DNA of 33,752 nucleotides from Bacteroidales bacterium (GCA_026416095.1 JAOAFV010000024.1:1-33752), one strand, 5' to 3'. Shown: positions 8,101-17,302, counted from the first letter of the stretch. The notes: generated from the letters alone by a model not told the origin. Made by a program: numbers and translations.

Positions 8101-9564
8101 TTAATTATAGTGAAGAAATTCTTCTACTATTGAAGATAGATTTATTTCGTTATTTAGTATCATTTTTCTGAAATTTTGGTCATTATATGATTTTAATTTT
8201 GTGATTATTGAATTTATAAGTCCTTCAGGAAATATATTATCTACTTCGAAAATTTTACGTTTTTTTTCAAGTGCTATTGCAGCTTCATAACAAGAATAAG
8301 GGAGAGATATAAGTTCTGTATTACGTATAGTATCGGGATTACCTTTAATGTAAAGGCTATTGGCAAACTCAATTGCATTTTGCATTGTAAAGCCATAGGC
8401 AATTGCAATCATAATAGCAGATATAATATGATATATATCTGAAGTACCATCGGCACCCCTATATTCAATTGTTTGATGAATAGAAGGAATAAAATCTTGG
8501 TTATTAATACCATTAACTTCTGCTACCATATCTTTGCTTGAACACCAACCTAAAGGAATACGAATAAGTGCTGTTCTGTTGCTTTCGCCCCAACATATTC
8601 TTGTAGGGGCTTCCTGGTCAGGCATTAGTCTTAAATAAGATAAAGGAATAGTGTTGCCAAAAGCACATAAAGCATCAGCATTATATAAAATGCCAGCTAT
8701 TGCTTTTTTGGCATTATCGTTTAGTTCGTTATTACTTATAATTACATTTTTACCATTTTCTTCTAGATAAAAATGGAAGTGTAAGCCACTACCAGCTTTA
8801 TCGATAGTTATTTTAGGAGCAAAACTTATAATTATATTTTCTCTAAAAGCCAATTCGCGGAGTATCCACTTTGAAATTATCAAATTTAGTGCAGCAACTT
8901 CGGCATATTCGGGCAAAAATTCTATTTCGTGCTGTTCATAAAGCTTATTATCATATACAAAACAACCAACTTCGCTATGTCCATATTTTATTTTTCCACC
9001 ACATTCGCATATCAACTTCATTGCTTTTTTCCGAAATTCATTAAACTTAATAAAAGGTGAAGTTTCGTGATAACCTTTTTTATTAACTATTTCGTATTTT
9101 TCAATGCGTGGTGCTACTATATAGAATTCAAGCTCACCTAAAATTTTAATGTCGTAGCCTGTTATTTTTTTTAAATGATATTTTGCTTTTTTTATAATTT
9201 GATCGGGCGAACTCTTTAATGGTTCGTAATTTTTATCGTATAGAGTGCAAATAATATCTACAGCGGGTATTTCCGAAAAAGGGTTTACAAAAGCAGTGTG
9301 GTAAATTGGAATGACATACAAATCGCTTGAAGTACTATCGATATATTTAAAAATACTTGAGCCATCTATTCTTTCGCCATAGGTTAAAATTTTGCGAAGA
9401 TATTCTCTTGAATGAAGATAAAAATTTAATGTTTTCAAATGCCCATCGTCAGCTATGTAGCGAAAGTTTAAAAATTCAATGTTATTTTCAACTATGAATT
9501 TTTCTAAATCTTTTGCTGTGAAAAGTACTGGTTCTTTTTGTAGGTAATTGGCAATTCTGTTCAT
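8101..9564 (-). CDS. Glutamine synthetase family protein
   Basis: This cytoplasmic enzyme of about 487 aa would join glutamate and ammonia using ATP, or ligate a related amine. An N-terminal beta-grasp-like region is followed by the catalytic barrel. Visible motifs are GELEFYIVAP (metal-binding Glu), GSGLHFHFYLEENGKN (compare GSGMHxHxS), NRTALIRIP (compare NRSAxIRIP) and IEYRGADGTSDIY (compare ExRxxDxxANPY). The departures from the canonical forms mean substrate specificity is uncertain. The ATG at 9564 is chosen; the upstream TTG at 9579 lies inside the -7 promoter element TATATTTG. A textbook promoter sits just upstream (TTTG, 20-bp spacer, TATATTTG), giving a leader of only about 9 nt. The broken radical SAM gene follows after 2 bp. 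Confidence 0.85.
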   Translation of the reverse strand: MNRIANYLQKEPVLFTAKDLEKFIVENNIEFLNFRYIADDGHLKTLNFYLHSREYLRKILTYGERIDGSSIFKYIDSTSSDLYVIPIYHTAFVNPFSEIPAVDIICTLYDKNYEPLKSSPDQIIKKAKYHLKKITGYDIKILGELEFYIVAPRIEKYEIVNKKGYHETSPFIKFNEFRKKAMKLICECGGKIKYGHSEVGCFVYDNKLYEQHEIEFLPEYAEVAALNLIISKWILRELAFRENIIISFAPKITIDKAGSGLHFHFYLEENGKNVIISNNELNDNAKKAIAGILYNADALCAFGNTIPLSYLRLMPDQEAPTRICWGESNRTALIRIPLGWCSSKDMVAEVNGINNQDFIPSIHQTIEYRGADGTSDIYHIISAIMIAIAYGFTMQNAIEFANSLYIKGNPDTIRNTELISLPYSCYEAAIALEKKRKIFEVDNIFPEGLINSIITKLKSYNDQNFRKMILNNEINLSSIVEEFLHYN

Positions 9565-9576
9565 AAAAATTTTTTG

Positions 9577-9608
9577 CAAATATATTTTATTGATGAAGAA
9601 AATACAAA
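9577..9608 (-). promoter_or_regulatory. Bacteroidota-type promoter of glutamine synthetase
   Basis: On the minus strand, -33 TTTG (9605-9608) is followed by exactly 20 bp and then -7 TATATTTG (9577-9584). This fits the known Bacteroidota consensus TTTG/TAnnTTTG. Transcription should begin near 9573, about 9 nt before the ATG. Confidence 0.75.
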
Positions 9609-9713
9609 AGATATATTGATTATCAAAAATAACAATATTGTGTTAAATTGTTTGAAGTAATTTAATGAATTTGATTTATTAAATATTATTTTGATAAAAA
9701 GTACCAAAAAATA

Positions 9714-9744
9714 TTGTTTTGTAAAACGTAAGTATATATATTTG
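9714..9744 (+). promoter_or_regulatory. Promoter of the tRNA pair
   Basis: TTG at 9714-9716, then 20 bp, then TATATTTG at 9737-9744, matching the Bacteroidota -33/-7 consensus. Transcription should begin near 9748, about 90 nt before the first tRNA. Confidence 0.6.
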
Positions 9745-9836
9745 TAAAGTTGTTTAAACTTATTTTTTAAAAAAAAGGTAAATTAAATAAGTAAGAGAGG
9801 TTAGAGTATGAAAAATTAGCTAGAGTAAAATAAGAT

Positions 9837-9908
9837 GCCTCTTTAGCTCAGAGGTAGAGCAGCGGTTTCGTAAACCGCAGGTCGCGGGTTCGAATCCCGT
9901 GAGAGGCT
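9837..9908 (+). tRNA. tRNA-Thr (CGT)
   Basis: A full cloverleaf can be drawn. The acceptor strands GCCTCTT and GAGAGGC pair with one G-T wobble. The anticodon arm is GCGGT-TTCGTAA-ACCGC, giving anticodon CGT, and the T arm is GCGGG-TTCGAAT-CCCGT. The discriminator is T, and CCA is not encoded, so it must be added after transcription. The second tRNA follows after 6 bp, presumably in the same transcript. Confidence 0.95.
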
Positions 9909-9914
9909 TAAAAA

Positions 9915-9987
9915 GCGGGAATAGCTCAGTTGGCAGAGCATCAGCTTCCCAAGCTGAGGGTCGCGGGTTCGAATCCCGTTTCCCGCT
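9915..9987 (+). tRNA. tRNA-Gly (CCC)
   Basis: The acceptor strands GCGGGAA and TTCCCGC pair perfectly. The anticodon arm is TCAGC-TTCCCAA-GCTGA with anticodon CCC. The T arm GCGGG-TTCGAAT-CCCGT is nearly identical to that of the upstream tRNA-Thr. CCA is not encoded. corA starts 24 bp downstream on the same strand. Confidence 0.95.
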
Positions 9988-9998
9988 CTAACCTGGTG

Positions 9999-10006
9999 TA
10001 AGTTTG
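9999..10006 (+). promoter_or_regulatory. -7 element directly before corA
   Basis: TAAGTTTG fits TAnnTTTG and ends 5 nt before the corA ATG at 10012. No -33 TTTG is seen at the right distance, because that position lies inside the tRNA-Gly T arm. Initiation here would give a leaderless or 1-2 nt leader mRNA. Confidence 0.4.
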
Positions 10007-10011
10007 TACCT

Positions 10012-10956
10012 ATGATCAATATATTCTACAAGGAAAACGGAAAAATATCGCTGCACCAGGGAGAAAATGGATTTGAAGTAATTCCTAAAAAAGCAATACT
10101 TTGGATTGACTTATTGCAACCATCTTACGAAGAAAGAGTAAAAACCGAAGAACTATGTCATATTACATTACAAACAAAAAAAGAAATAGAAGAAATTGAA
10201 ACTTCGTCACGTTTTATTGAAACCGACGATTCTATAATAAATAATTCTCAGTTTCTTACTGTTATTGATAACGAATTTCATAAGGAACCTGTCTCGTTTG
10301 TTATTAAAGATAATATTCTAGTAACATATCGTCAGATAGAATTAATGACTTTTGCTGAAGCATACCGAAAAGTACTTTATTCTACAAAAATATCCGACGC
10401 GTACACCATATTTACTCTTATTTACGAGATTCGCATTGATCTTGACGCCGACATGATAGAAGGGCTGATTAGAGAAATTGCATCTCTTTCGAAGGTCGAA
10501 AATAAAGATATAGTTACAGAAGATGCTCTTTCGTTGGCTACAAAATACCAAGAATATACTATGTTTATCAGAGAAGTTATTATCGATAAACAAAGAGTTT
10601 TATCGTACCTTCTTAAAAGCGATTTATTTCCAGAAATGCTCCATGAAAGAGTTAGAACAATGCTCAAAGATATTAATTCGTTAATTTATTATACCGACTT
10701 TTGTTTCCAAAGGTTAGATTATATACAGAATAATATACTTGGTTTAATTAATATTGAACAAAATAAAATTATAAAGCTTTTTACTGTGGTTACAGTCATT
10801 TTAATGCCACCAACCCTTATTGCTAGTATCTATGGTATGAATTTTGAATTTATGCCCGAATTAAAATGGAAATGGGGTTATCCTCTTTCTTTGTCTTTAA
10901 TGGTGTTATCGGTCGTTATTTCTCTTGTTCTTTTTAAAATTAAAAAATGGTTATAA
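10012..10956 (+). CDS. corA: CorA-family divalent metal ion transporter
   Basis: This 314-aa protein would form the pentameric inner-membrane channel for Mg2+ or Co2+. A long soluble, mostly helical N-terminal domain is followed by two membrane segments at the end. TM1 (about 255-275, LFTVVTVILMPPTLIASIYG) runs into the signature GMN of the selectivity filter in YGMNFEFMP. TM2 is PLSLSLMVLSVVISLVLF, followed by the short basic tail KIKKWL. Length and architecture are normal for the family. It lies 24 bp after tRNA-Gly, so it may share the tRNA transcript or use its own -7 element at 9999-10006. The metal transported cannot be told from sequence. Confidence 0.93.
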   Translation: MINIFYKENGKISLHQGENGFEVIPKKAILWIDLLQPSYEERVKTEELCHITLQTKKEIEEIETSSRFIETDDSIINNSQFLTVIDNEFHKEPVSFVIKDNILVTYRQIELMTFAEAYRKVLYSTKISDAYTIFTLIYEIRIDLDADMIEGLIREIASLSKVENKDIVTEDALSLATKYQEYTMFIREVIIDKQRVLSYLLKSDLFPEMLHERVRTMLKDINSLIYYTDFCFQRLDYIQNNILGLINIEQNKIIKLFTVVTVILMPPTLIASIYGMNFEFMPELKWKWGYPLSLSLMVLSVVISLVLFKIKKWL

Positions 10957-11086
10957 TTAATTTTGCTTTGAAATTTAAAATAAATTGTGATAGCTTTAAG
11001 AAAATTTAATTGATAAAAAAAACCAATTTATTTAGAAGAAAATGCTACGCAGTAAGTAGTAAAAAAGTTGTAAGGAGTTTAAGTAT

Positions 11087-13510
11087 TTATTCTCCACATT
11101 CGTTGCAAATAATTTCTTTTACTTGAGGGTTTTCGAACGATTGGAACGAAATTTTTTTTCGCTTATATAAATAGCAAAGGCGTTCTTTGTCCATTGCTAT
11201 AGCTCGTTTTATTGCGTATACAAACTTTGGGGATGAAAATTTATAAGTAATATGAGTACATATTGCTAAATAAGTAAATATTAGTTCATCAAAAACATTG
11301 GGTGTTGTTAGCCATGGTTCAAGTAAGCGTGCTGCTGTTTCAAAATCCTTCTGAGAAATAAAAATTTGGGCAAGTTTTAAAGAATTTTGCCAAGTAGGTT
11401 TTGTTAATTTAAGGATGCTTTTTATAGTATCTAAACTAGCTAAAATTAGAGGCGACATAAAATTTGTAGTATCTAACGCGGCAATAATTTTAAATTGTAG
11501 CTCTAGATTAAGCAAATCAACTGTTTTACTTCTAAGTGAAGTATTGTATAACGAACTTACATCTTTTTGTAATGAACTGATATTTTGTTCGTTAGTTAGA
11601 TTTTCAAACATCATTCGGCAATAGCAATAGTTATATTTTATATATTCGTTCGACGGCTTTAATTTGTATAGTTGTTCAATCTTTTTGCATATTTTTTCGT
11701 TAATATCTTCTTTTTTAATGTATTTTTCGAGCCATAATTTATTCATTAACAAACCAGCAGTTTCTGGTTTTTCAGGAATTTCTTGATTATATACAGCATT
11801 TTCACTAAAAACACCTTTTACAATCTTTTTAAAAATATATTTCTGTATTCTAAGAGCAGTTGAGTAATTTTCTTCTTTTACATTTTTATTAAATCTGCTA
11901 ATCACATATTTTTCTTCGGTTGTTTCGTCGAGTTTATATGTTATATCCATGGTTACTCTTGCATACCTATGGTTTTTAAGTATTGGTTCAAGCTTTTCTT
12001 GAAGCTTATTTTCTTGTATGTATTTTTTTATTTCTTCAATAGGTTTATCTGCAAGAAAAGCCCATTGCGTGTTTTTTATATCTCTTTTGAAATCTTCTAT
12101 GTTTTCTGAAGTTATTATTTTAATGTGAAACTTAGATTTCTGAATTTCTTTTAGTGCTTGTACAATACTTTCAGCTCGTTTTTGTTGTAATTCCTTATTT
12201 ATATCTTCTCCACCTTCAAGCGACGAAAATGCTTCTATTTGTAATTTGTTTATGGTATAATCTGGTTCATTAAGTTTATCAAGTATTGGTTTTATATCAT
12301 GTATTTTGTATTCGTATTTACCTTTTTCGAAAGGAACTTTAAATTCGATTGTAGATTTTTCTGCAATTGGAGTATATTCTTCGCCAATAATAACAGTATC
12401 GGCCAAAAGTGTAAGTTCTTTTGAAAATTCAATATTAGCTTCTTCTTCGTAAGATGGAGTTATTGTCATGCACAAATGATTGTTTTTTATGATGAGCAAG
12501 TTTAATTCATAATTTTCATCGATACCTTCAGGAATTGTTCCTATTTGGGTATCTATTTTAATTTTCTTTTCTTTGGGATCAATTATAGTGTTGTTGTTTA
12601 CTAAATAATCGAAATTAACTGGTTTTAATAATATGCCTTTGTTTATGTTTCTTAAATCAACAATATTTGGACCTTTACATGGATATTGCGATTTTTGAAC
12701 AATATCTACAGCAATAGCATCTTCAGGGGTTTTAAGAATTGACTTAAGTAATTTTATATTATTATGTTTAAAGAAAATTTTCTTGTCTTTAACATATAAA
12801 CATTTGTGCAAATTTTCTATGTTTCTGTACTTTGAACAAATTTTACATTCTTTATTGTCGTAAGGAAGTATTCCATAAGTTTTTGTAGTGTAAGGAATTT
12901 TTAAATTATTTTTCAATTTGTATCCATCGTTATATAAAGAGTAATTTGCAAAAAGTATTGATATATAAACTTTTTTCTTTGCCACGTCAAGCGAAGAACC
13001 GATGCCTATAAAAATATATCGTGGACTTTGAAGATAAATGTTTAACTTATTATCTGTAACAAGTTTAAATCCAATATCTTCGGCCAATTTACCATAAGTA
13101 TAAACCTCATTTGGCGAAGAAATATTATTTTTTAAAACTATTTCGTCGGCAATACCACTACCTCCAAAATATATTACTCTATCTTTTGTTGTTTTCTTTT
13201 TGCCTTCGCCTTCTAGGGTTGTTGTTTGTATTTCTGCCATGTATCTTGAATGATCTTCGGCACAGCTAGCTAATATAGGATTTATTTGGAGTGTATCTAA
13301 TCGTTCTTTTTCTCTGTACTTATTTATATAAAATAGTATTAAAGAGTTTAATATATCGGACCGAAAATCATCGGCATCGATAGTTTGATTGTACCACTCT
13401 TTAATTTTAATGTTCTTTGAAAATATATTCTCTTGCGATTTTAGGAGACTTACATATTGAAAAAACAAAATAAATGAAATAAAAAAATATTTTGAGAAAA
13501 TATTATACAT
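11087..13510 (-). CDS. Secreted CAP-like / OmpA-like / TPR envelope protein
   Basis: This 807-aa protein starts with a signal peptide (about residues 1-25, hydrophobic FISFILFFQYVSLL). A CAP/SCP-like region follows (about 48-190, with YINKYREKERLDTLQINPIL and CAEDHSRYMAEIQ). A small cysteine block CKICSKYRNIENLHKC comes next. Beta-rich segments lead to an OmpA-C-like stretch (IEAFSSLEGGEDINKELQQK, then RAESIVQALKE), the fold that in OmpA proteins binds peptidoglycan. The C terminus is helical and TPR-like (ILASLDTIKSILKL, AARLLEPWLTT), ending in CNECGE. No type IX sorting domain is evident. The architecture suggests a periplasmic or outer-membrane-associated protein; substrate is unknown. It is divergent from trxB across a 149-bp gap. 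Confidence 0.75.
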   Translation of the reverse strand: MYNIFSKYFFISFILFFQYVSLLKSQENIFSKNIKIKEWYNQTIDADDFRSDILNSLILFYINKYREKERLDTLQINPILASCAEDHSRYMAEIQTTTLEGEGKKKTTKDRVIYFGGSGIADEIVLKNNISSPNEVYTYGKLAEDIGFKLVTDNKLNIYLQSPRYIFIGIGSSLDVAKKKVYISILFANYSLYNDGYKLKNNLKIPYTTKTYGILPYDNKECKICSKYRNIENLHKCLYVKDKKIFFKHNNIKLLKSILKTPEDAIAVDIVQKSQYPCKGPNIVDLRNINKGILLKPVNFDYLVNNNTIIDPKEKKIKIDTQIGTIPEGIDENYELNLLIIKNNHLCMTITPSYEEEANIEFSKELTLLADTVIIGEEYTPIAEKSTIEFKVPFEKGKYEYKIHDIKPILDKLNEPDYTINKLQIEAFSSLEGGEDINKELQQKRAESIVQALKEIQKSKFHIKIITSENIEDFKRDIKNTQWAFLADKPIEEIKKYIQENKLQEKLEPILKNHRYARVTMDITYKLDETTEEKYVISRFNKNVKEENYSTALRIQKYIFKKIVKGVFSENAVYNQEIPEKPETAGLLMNKLWLEKYIKKEDINEKICKKIEQLYKLKPSNEYIKYNYCYCRMMFENLTNEQNISSLQKDVSSLYNTSLRSKTVDLLNLELQFKIIAALDTTNFMSPLILASLDTIKSILKLTKPTWQNSLKLAQIFISQKDFETAARLLEPWLTTPNVFDELIFTYLAICTHITYKFSSPKFVYAIKRAIAMDKERLCYLYKRKKISFQSFENPQVKEIICNECGE

Positions 13511-13659
13511 AAAAAAACTGCTTAAAGGTACTAATTTTTTTTGAATTAACTAATACAGTTAATTAATTGCTTTTTAATAACTTAGAAGGAATAATAATAT
13601 TTTTTTCTTTACTTTTTAAAGTTGTTTCATTTACTTTGTAACAAATTGTATAAATTATT

Positions 13660-14592
13660 ATGGAAGAAAAAGTAAAATCGTTAATTTTAGGATCGGGACC
13701 TGCAGGATATACAGCAGCAATTTATTTGAGTAGAGCGGGATTATCGCCAGTTCTTTACGAAGGTATATTGCCAGGGGGGCAGTTAACAACAACTACTATT
13801 ATTGAAAATTTTCCTGGTTTCCCAGATGGAATTGGAGGGGTGGAACTTATGGAAAGAATGAAACAACAAGCAATTCGTTTTGGTACAGATGTAAGATATG
13901 GTGTTGCTACTAAAGTTGATTTTATTACTGGCCCCCTACATAAAGTATGGATCGACAACGAAAAAATTATATATGCCAATGTTGTAATAATAGCAACTGG
14001 AGCTTCTGCAAAATATTTAGGACTACCATCAGAAGAGAAATACAAAGGGAAAGGTGTTTCGGTTTGTGCTACATGCGATGGTTTTTTTTATAAAAATCAA
14101 AATGTAGCTGTTGTAGGAGGTGGCGATACTGCATGCGAAGAAGCATTATATTTATCTACAATATGTAACAAAGTGTATATGATTGTTCGAAAAAATTATC
14201 TTCGTGCTTCAAAAATAATGCAACAAAAAGTATTTAATAACCCTAAAATTGAAATTCTTTTTGGTTATCAAACAAAAGAAATAGTTGGCAATTCTGAGGG
14301 TGTTACGGGTGCAATACTTATAAATGAGACTGGCAAAGAAAGAAAAATTGAAGTATCAGGCTTTTTTGTTGCTATAGGTCATACACCAAATACCGAAATA
14401 TTCAAAGGGCAATTAGATCTTGATGAAAGTGGTTATATAATTACGAAACCAGGTAGTACTCAAACTAATATAGCTGGAGTGTTTGCTTGTGGTGATGTTC
14501 AAGATAAAGTTTATAGGCAAGCAATTACCGCTGCTGCAAGTGGTTGTATGGCTGCTATCGAAGCAGAAAAATATTTAAACTTAATTAACTAA
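13660..14592 (+). CDS. trxB: Thioredoxin reductase
   Basis: This 310-aa cytoplasmic flavoenzyme passes electrons from NADPH through FAD to thioredoxin. The FAD site GSGPAGY is at residues 11-17, the redox pair C136-A-T-C139 is followed by DGFF, and the NADPH site GGGDTA is at 153-158. The C-terminal FAD motif GVFACGDVQDKVYRQ is followed by AITAAASGCMAA. Length and motif order are standard for the low-molecular-weight enzyme. No gene for thioredoxin itself lies beside it, but a periplasmic thioredoxin-fold protein is encoded at 23618-24097. Confidence 0.96.
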   Translation: MEEKVKSLILGSGPAGYTAAIYLSRAGLSPVLYEGILPGGQLTTTTIIENFPGFPDGIGGVELMERMKQQAIRFGTDVRYGVATKVDFITGPLHKVWIDNEKIIYANVVIIATGASAKYLGLPSEEKYKGKGVSVCATCDGFFYKNQNVAVVGGGDTACEEALYLSTICNKVYMIVRKNYLRASKIMQQKVFNNPKIEILFGYQTKEIVGNSEGVTGAILINETGKERKIEVSGFFVAIGHTPNTEIFKGQLDLDESGYIITKPGSTQTNIAGVFACGDVQDKVYRQAITAAASGCMAAIEAEKYLNLIN

Positions 14593-14720
14593 AAAAATGA
14601 AAAATTAATGCTTATCAGATCATATCTTTTTGCTAAATTTGTATTCAAACAAAATTTAGGTACACCAGTAAAGAAAATAACTTTATGTGATTATTTAATA
14701 TTAATTATAAAGCATAAGCT

Positions 14721-15089
14721 ATGAAAAGTTTTGCTTTATTATTTGTAACATTTTTGATGTTTAGTATTAGGTTAGTCTCGTGTGAAATTATACTACTTAT
14801 AGCAGATAAAGATAAGAAAGAATATAAAAGAGGCGATATAGTTATAGTAAAAGTTGAAATACATTTAACTCATAGAAATTGTCCCTATAAGGTAGAAGAA
14901 ACGAAGTTTGAGCAACAAGGTGTTGAAATTATTTCGGCAACAAAATGGAAGGAAAAAAAACCAGGTTGTTGGGAAAAAAAATTAAAAGTTAAAATAACGG
15001 CAAACAAAGATGAAGTGGCAAGATTGGGTGTAAAAAGGATATGCGAAAAAGGTGGAGCAAATGAGTTTATAGATTTTAAACTTAAATAA
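14721..15089 (+). CDS. Small secreted cysteine-containing protein, unknown function
   Basis: This 122-aa protein has an N-terminal signal sequence (hydrophobic ALLFVTFLMFSIRLVSC). The cysteine after LVS could be a lipobox, making it a lipoprotein, although a standard signal peptide cut is also possible. The mature part is beta-rich and basic, with three further cysteines in HRNCPY, GCWEKK and RICEKGG. It looks like a small immunoglobulin-like or redox-exposed domain, but I do not recognise the family. It is 128 bp after trxB on the same strand and could share its transcript. Confidence 0.65.
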   Translation: MKSFALLFVTFLMFSIRLVSCEIILLIADKDKKEYKRGDIVIVKVEIHLTHRNCPYKVEETKFEQQGVEIISATKWKEKKPGCWEKKLKVKITANKDEVARLGVKRICEKGGANEFIDFKLK

Positions 15090-15458
15090 CAAGCAAACAA
15101 GAATTTGAAATTACCATTGTTTCTGAACAGGTAAATAATTCGAAGAGAGTGTTTAAAAATTAAAAATTTCTTACCATTAATAATTCAAAGTAAACGAAAG
15201 TGGAAAAAATTGTTAAATTTCTAAGTTAATGATAGCCTGAAAGTTAAAATAAAAATGAAATATTAGATAATAATAGAAAAGGTTTGTTTGAAAAGTTTAT
15301 ATTCAAATTAGTGACTAATTCTTTTTTAAATTTTTAATATGATTAAAGTACTTTTAGTTAGATTATTGAAAACAAGTTGAACGAAAACAAATAACACCTA
15401 TAAATATGCTTTAAAGGCTCCAAAAGTAAACATATAATTAATGAAGAATTGCGAAAGT
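15090..15458. other. 369-bp gene-free region
   Basis: Highly AT-rich sequence between the small secreted protein and the convergent aminotransferase gene. No ORF with a plausible start, no clear terminator hairpin and no repeat was found. Confidence 0.6.
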
Positions 15459-16598
15459 TTAGGAATTATTTATAAATTGTTTAATTAATTCGAGTCCTTG
15501 AAGTATTTCTTCTTTTTCTCTAGCTGCATTAAATCTTACATAATTTTTTGCTTTTTTAGCAAAATGTTCACCAGGGACAATTGCTACTTTTTTTGTTTCG
15601 TATAGATCTACAGCAAACTTGAAACCATTTTTAAATTTACTAGGCAACTCAGCCCAGATAAAATATCCGCCGTCGATTTTAGGTATTTTAAATCTCAGTT
15701 CTTCAAGTTTATTTTTCATTAAAAGGAAAGATTCTTTCATTTTTTGTCTGAGCTCAATAACATATTTAGATATAAATCCTTCCTTTTCAATATATTCTGC
15801 AATAGCAGCTTGCAATGGATGTACTACACAAAGTCCCACATAGTCGTGTATTGCTTTAATTTTTTTTATATTTTCCACATTGGAAATTAAATAACCAACA
15901 CGCCAACCTGTAATAGATAATAGCTTTGAGAAACTATTAACATAAAATAAGTATTCATTTTGTAAGTCGAATTGCAAAAATGGTGGTTTATTAAAATATA
16001 GTTCACGATAAACAGCATCTATTATTATGTAGACTTTATATTTTGTTGATATGTTGTAAAATTGCAGCATTTCTTTTTCTGAAAATATTTTGCCAAAAGG
16101 ATTGCCGGGGCTATTGATAAATATAAGGTTAATCTTTTCTTTTTGAATAATCGATTCTATTTTATCAAAATCAATTTCTGAATTAAAATAATCGTAAAAG
16201 TAAAATTTATCGTTATAAATTTTAGCGAGGTTATCGTATATTTCATACACAGGTTCAAACCCAAGAATTTTTAATTTCTTTAATTTTTGCTTTAAAAAAA
16301 GGTAGGTTAAACAAATTGCTTCTGTTGCTCCGTGCAAAACAATAATATTTTCTTCGTTTATGTTATTAAAGTACTGTATATAATGAGATCTTATAAGATC
16401 AACTAACTTAAAGATCCCTGATGCTGGTGCATATTGATGAACATCTTTTCTCTTAACAATTTCAGAAGTAATTTGGAGGAGCATGTTTGGAGGACTAAAG
16501 CCGGGTACACCCTGGGCAAAATTTATTCCTCCATATTTTTTTACCTTATTGCTGAAAAAACTTATTAACGAACATTCAGGCTTTTGATATTTTTCCAT
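15459..16598 (-). CDS. PLP-dependent aminotransferase, class I/II
   Basis: This 379-aa cytoplasmic fold-type I aminotransferase carries NSPGNPFG at 162-169, the cofactor-binding Asp in IIIDAVY (D194) and the PLP lysine K225 in NSFSKLLSITGWRVGY. A C-terminal arginine in NYVRFNAAREK would bind the substrate carboxylate. The motif set and length fit the methionine/kynurenine aminotransferase-like subgroup, but the amino-acid substrate cannot be fixed from sequence. The gene begins 40 bp after yqeY on the same strand, so cotranscription is likely. Confidence 0.88.
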   Translation of the reverse strand: MEKYQKPECSLISFFSNKVKKYGGINFAQGVPGFSPPNMLLQITSEIVKRKDVHQYAPASGIFKLVDLIRSHYIQYFNNINEENIIVLHGATEAICLTYLFLKQKLKKLKILGFEPVYEIYDNLAKIYNDKFYFYDYFNSEIDFDKIESIIQKEKINLIFINSPGNPFGKIFSEKEMLQFYNISTKYKVYIIIDAVYRELYFNKPPFLQFDLQNEYLFYVNSFSKLLSITGWRVGYLISNVENIKKIKAIHDYVGLCVVHPLQAAIAEYIEKEGFISKYVIELRQKMKESFLLMKNKLEELRFKIPKIDGGYFIWAELPSKFKNGFKFAVDLYETKKVAIVPGEHFAKKAKNYVRFNAAREKEEILQGLELIKQFINNS

Positions 16599-16638
16599 AT
16601 AAACAAATAAAACAAATAACCTTAGAATTTTTATTACG

Positions 16639-17088
16639 TTATTTTTGTAATAATTTTTTTACCTTTTCAGCTATGTCCTTATTGGTTGTTTTACCTGCAA
16701 GCTTACGTAAAGCAATAGACATTACTTTCCCCATTTCTTTTATATCTGAAACCTTTAAATCTTCAATAATTTTTTTAATTTCACTTTCTAGTTCTTCGTC
16801 AGAAAGCATTTGGGGTAGGTACTGTTTAATTATGTTTGCTTCGGCTAATTCTTTTTCGGCCAAATCGTACCTGTTGTTTTGTTTATATATTTCGGCAGCA
16901 TCTAATCTTTGTTTGTATAACTTTTGTAAAATTTGAATTTCTTTTTCTTCAGATAACATTTGATTATTTTCTGACTTTGCTATTAGAAATGCAGTTTTAA
17001 TGCTTCGTAATGTTTCTAATTTTTCTTTTTCTTGATTTAAAATTGCCCTTTGAATATCTTCATTAACCTTGTTAAATAAGGTACTCAT
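16639..17088 (-). CDS. yqeY: YqeY/GatB-like domain protein
   Basis: This helical cytoplasmic protein of 149 aa matches the YqeY family along its length, related to the tail domain of GatB amidotransferase. Recognisable pieces are SIKTAFLIAKSENNQ, LYKQRLDAAEIYKQNNR, EADIIKQYLP-like EANIIKQYLPQMLSDEE and GKVMSIALRKLAGKTTNK. The exact cellular role is not settled. The ATG at 17088 is chosen over TTG at 17100, because TTG lies in the -7 promoter element TATCTTTG. The leader is therefore only about 6 nt. The aminotransferase gene follows. Confidence 0.85.
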   Translation of the reverse strand: MSTLFNKVNEDIQRAILNQEKEKLETLRSIKTAFLIAKSENNQMLSEEKEIQILQKLYKQRLDAAEIYKQNNRYDLAEKELAEANIIKQYLPQMLSDEELESEIKKIIEDLKVSDIKEMGKVMSIALRKLAGKTTNKDIAEKVKKLLQK

Positions 17089-17097
17089 AATTTTTTG

Positions 17098-17105
17098 CAA
17101 AGATA
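17098..17105 (-). promoter_or_regulatory. -7 promoter element of yqeY
   Basis: Minus-strand TATCTTTG matches TAnnTTTG exactly and lies 9 nt upstream of the ATG at 17088. No well-spaced -33 element is seen. Confidence 0.5.
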
Positions 17106-17206
17106 TAAGATTTTCACAAATATGTGTTAATAAAAAATTGAAAAATTTTTTTATAATTAAAAATTTTTGTGTTTTTTAGTATTGTTTAATTGTAAAATTT
17201 TTTAAT

Positions 17207-17302
17207 ATGGCCACGAAAAAAACAGATGCCAAGAAAACTACAAAGAAAACTGCAGCTAAGAAATCTGAAAAGAAAGCTGCTTGCAAGAAAACAAAGAAGT
17301 AG
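17207..17302 (+). CDS. 31-aa lysine-rich histone H1-like protein
   Basis: ATG at 17207 opens a 31-codon frame ending TAG at 17302. The product is almost entirely Lys, Ala and Thr in a KKTxxKK pattern (MATKKTDAKKTTKK, then TAAKKSEKKAACKKTKK), with a single Cys near the end. The composition resembles the tails of histone H1-like proteins known in Bacteroidota and chlamydiae, so non-specific DNA binding is a reasonable inference. The length is well below most named family members. A strong hairpin terminator 35 bp after the stop, and codon choices mixing AAA and AAG, support a real expressed gene. It is divergent from yqeY. Confidence 0.7.
   Translation: MATKKTDAKKTTKKTAAKKSEKKAACKKTKK

Noticed and set aside
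9564-9579. TTG start of glutamine synthetase at 9579
   Set aside because: This codon lies inside the -7 promoter element TATATTTG, so translation more likely begins at ATG 9564.
14885-15100. Minus-strand open frame over the small secreted protein gene
   Set aside because: The plus-strand frame has a signal peptide and patterned cysteines; the antisense frame has neither.
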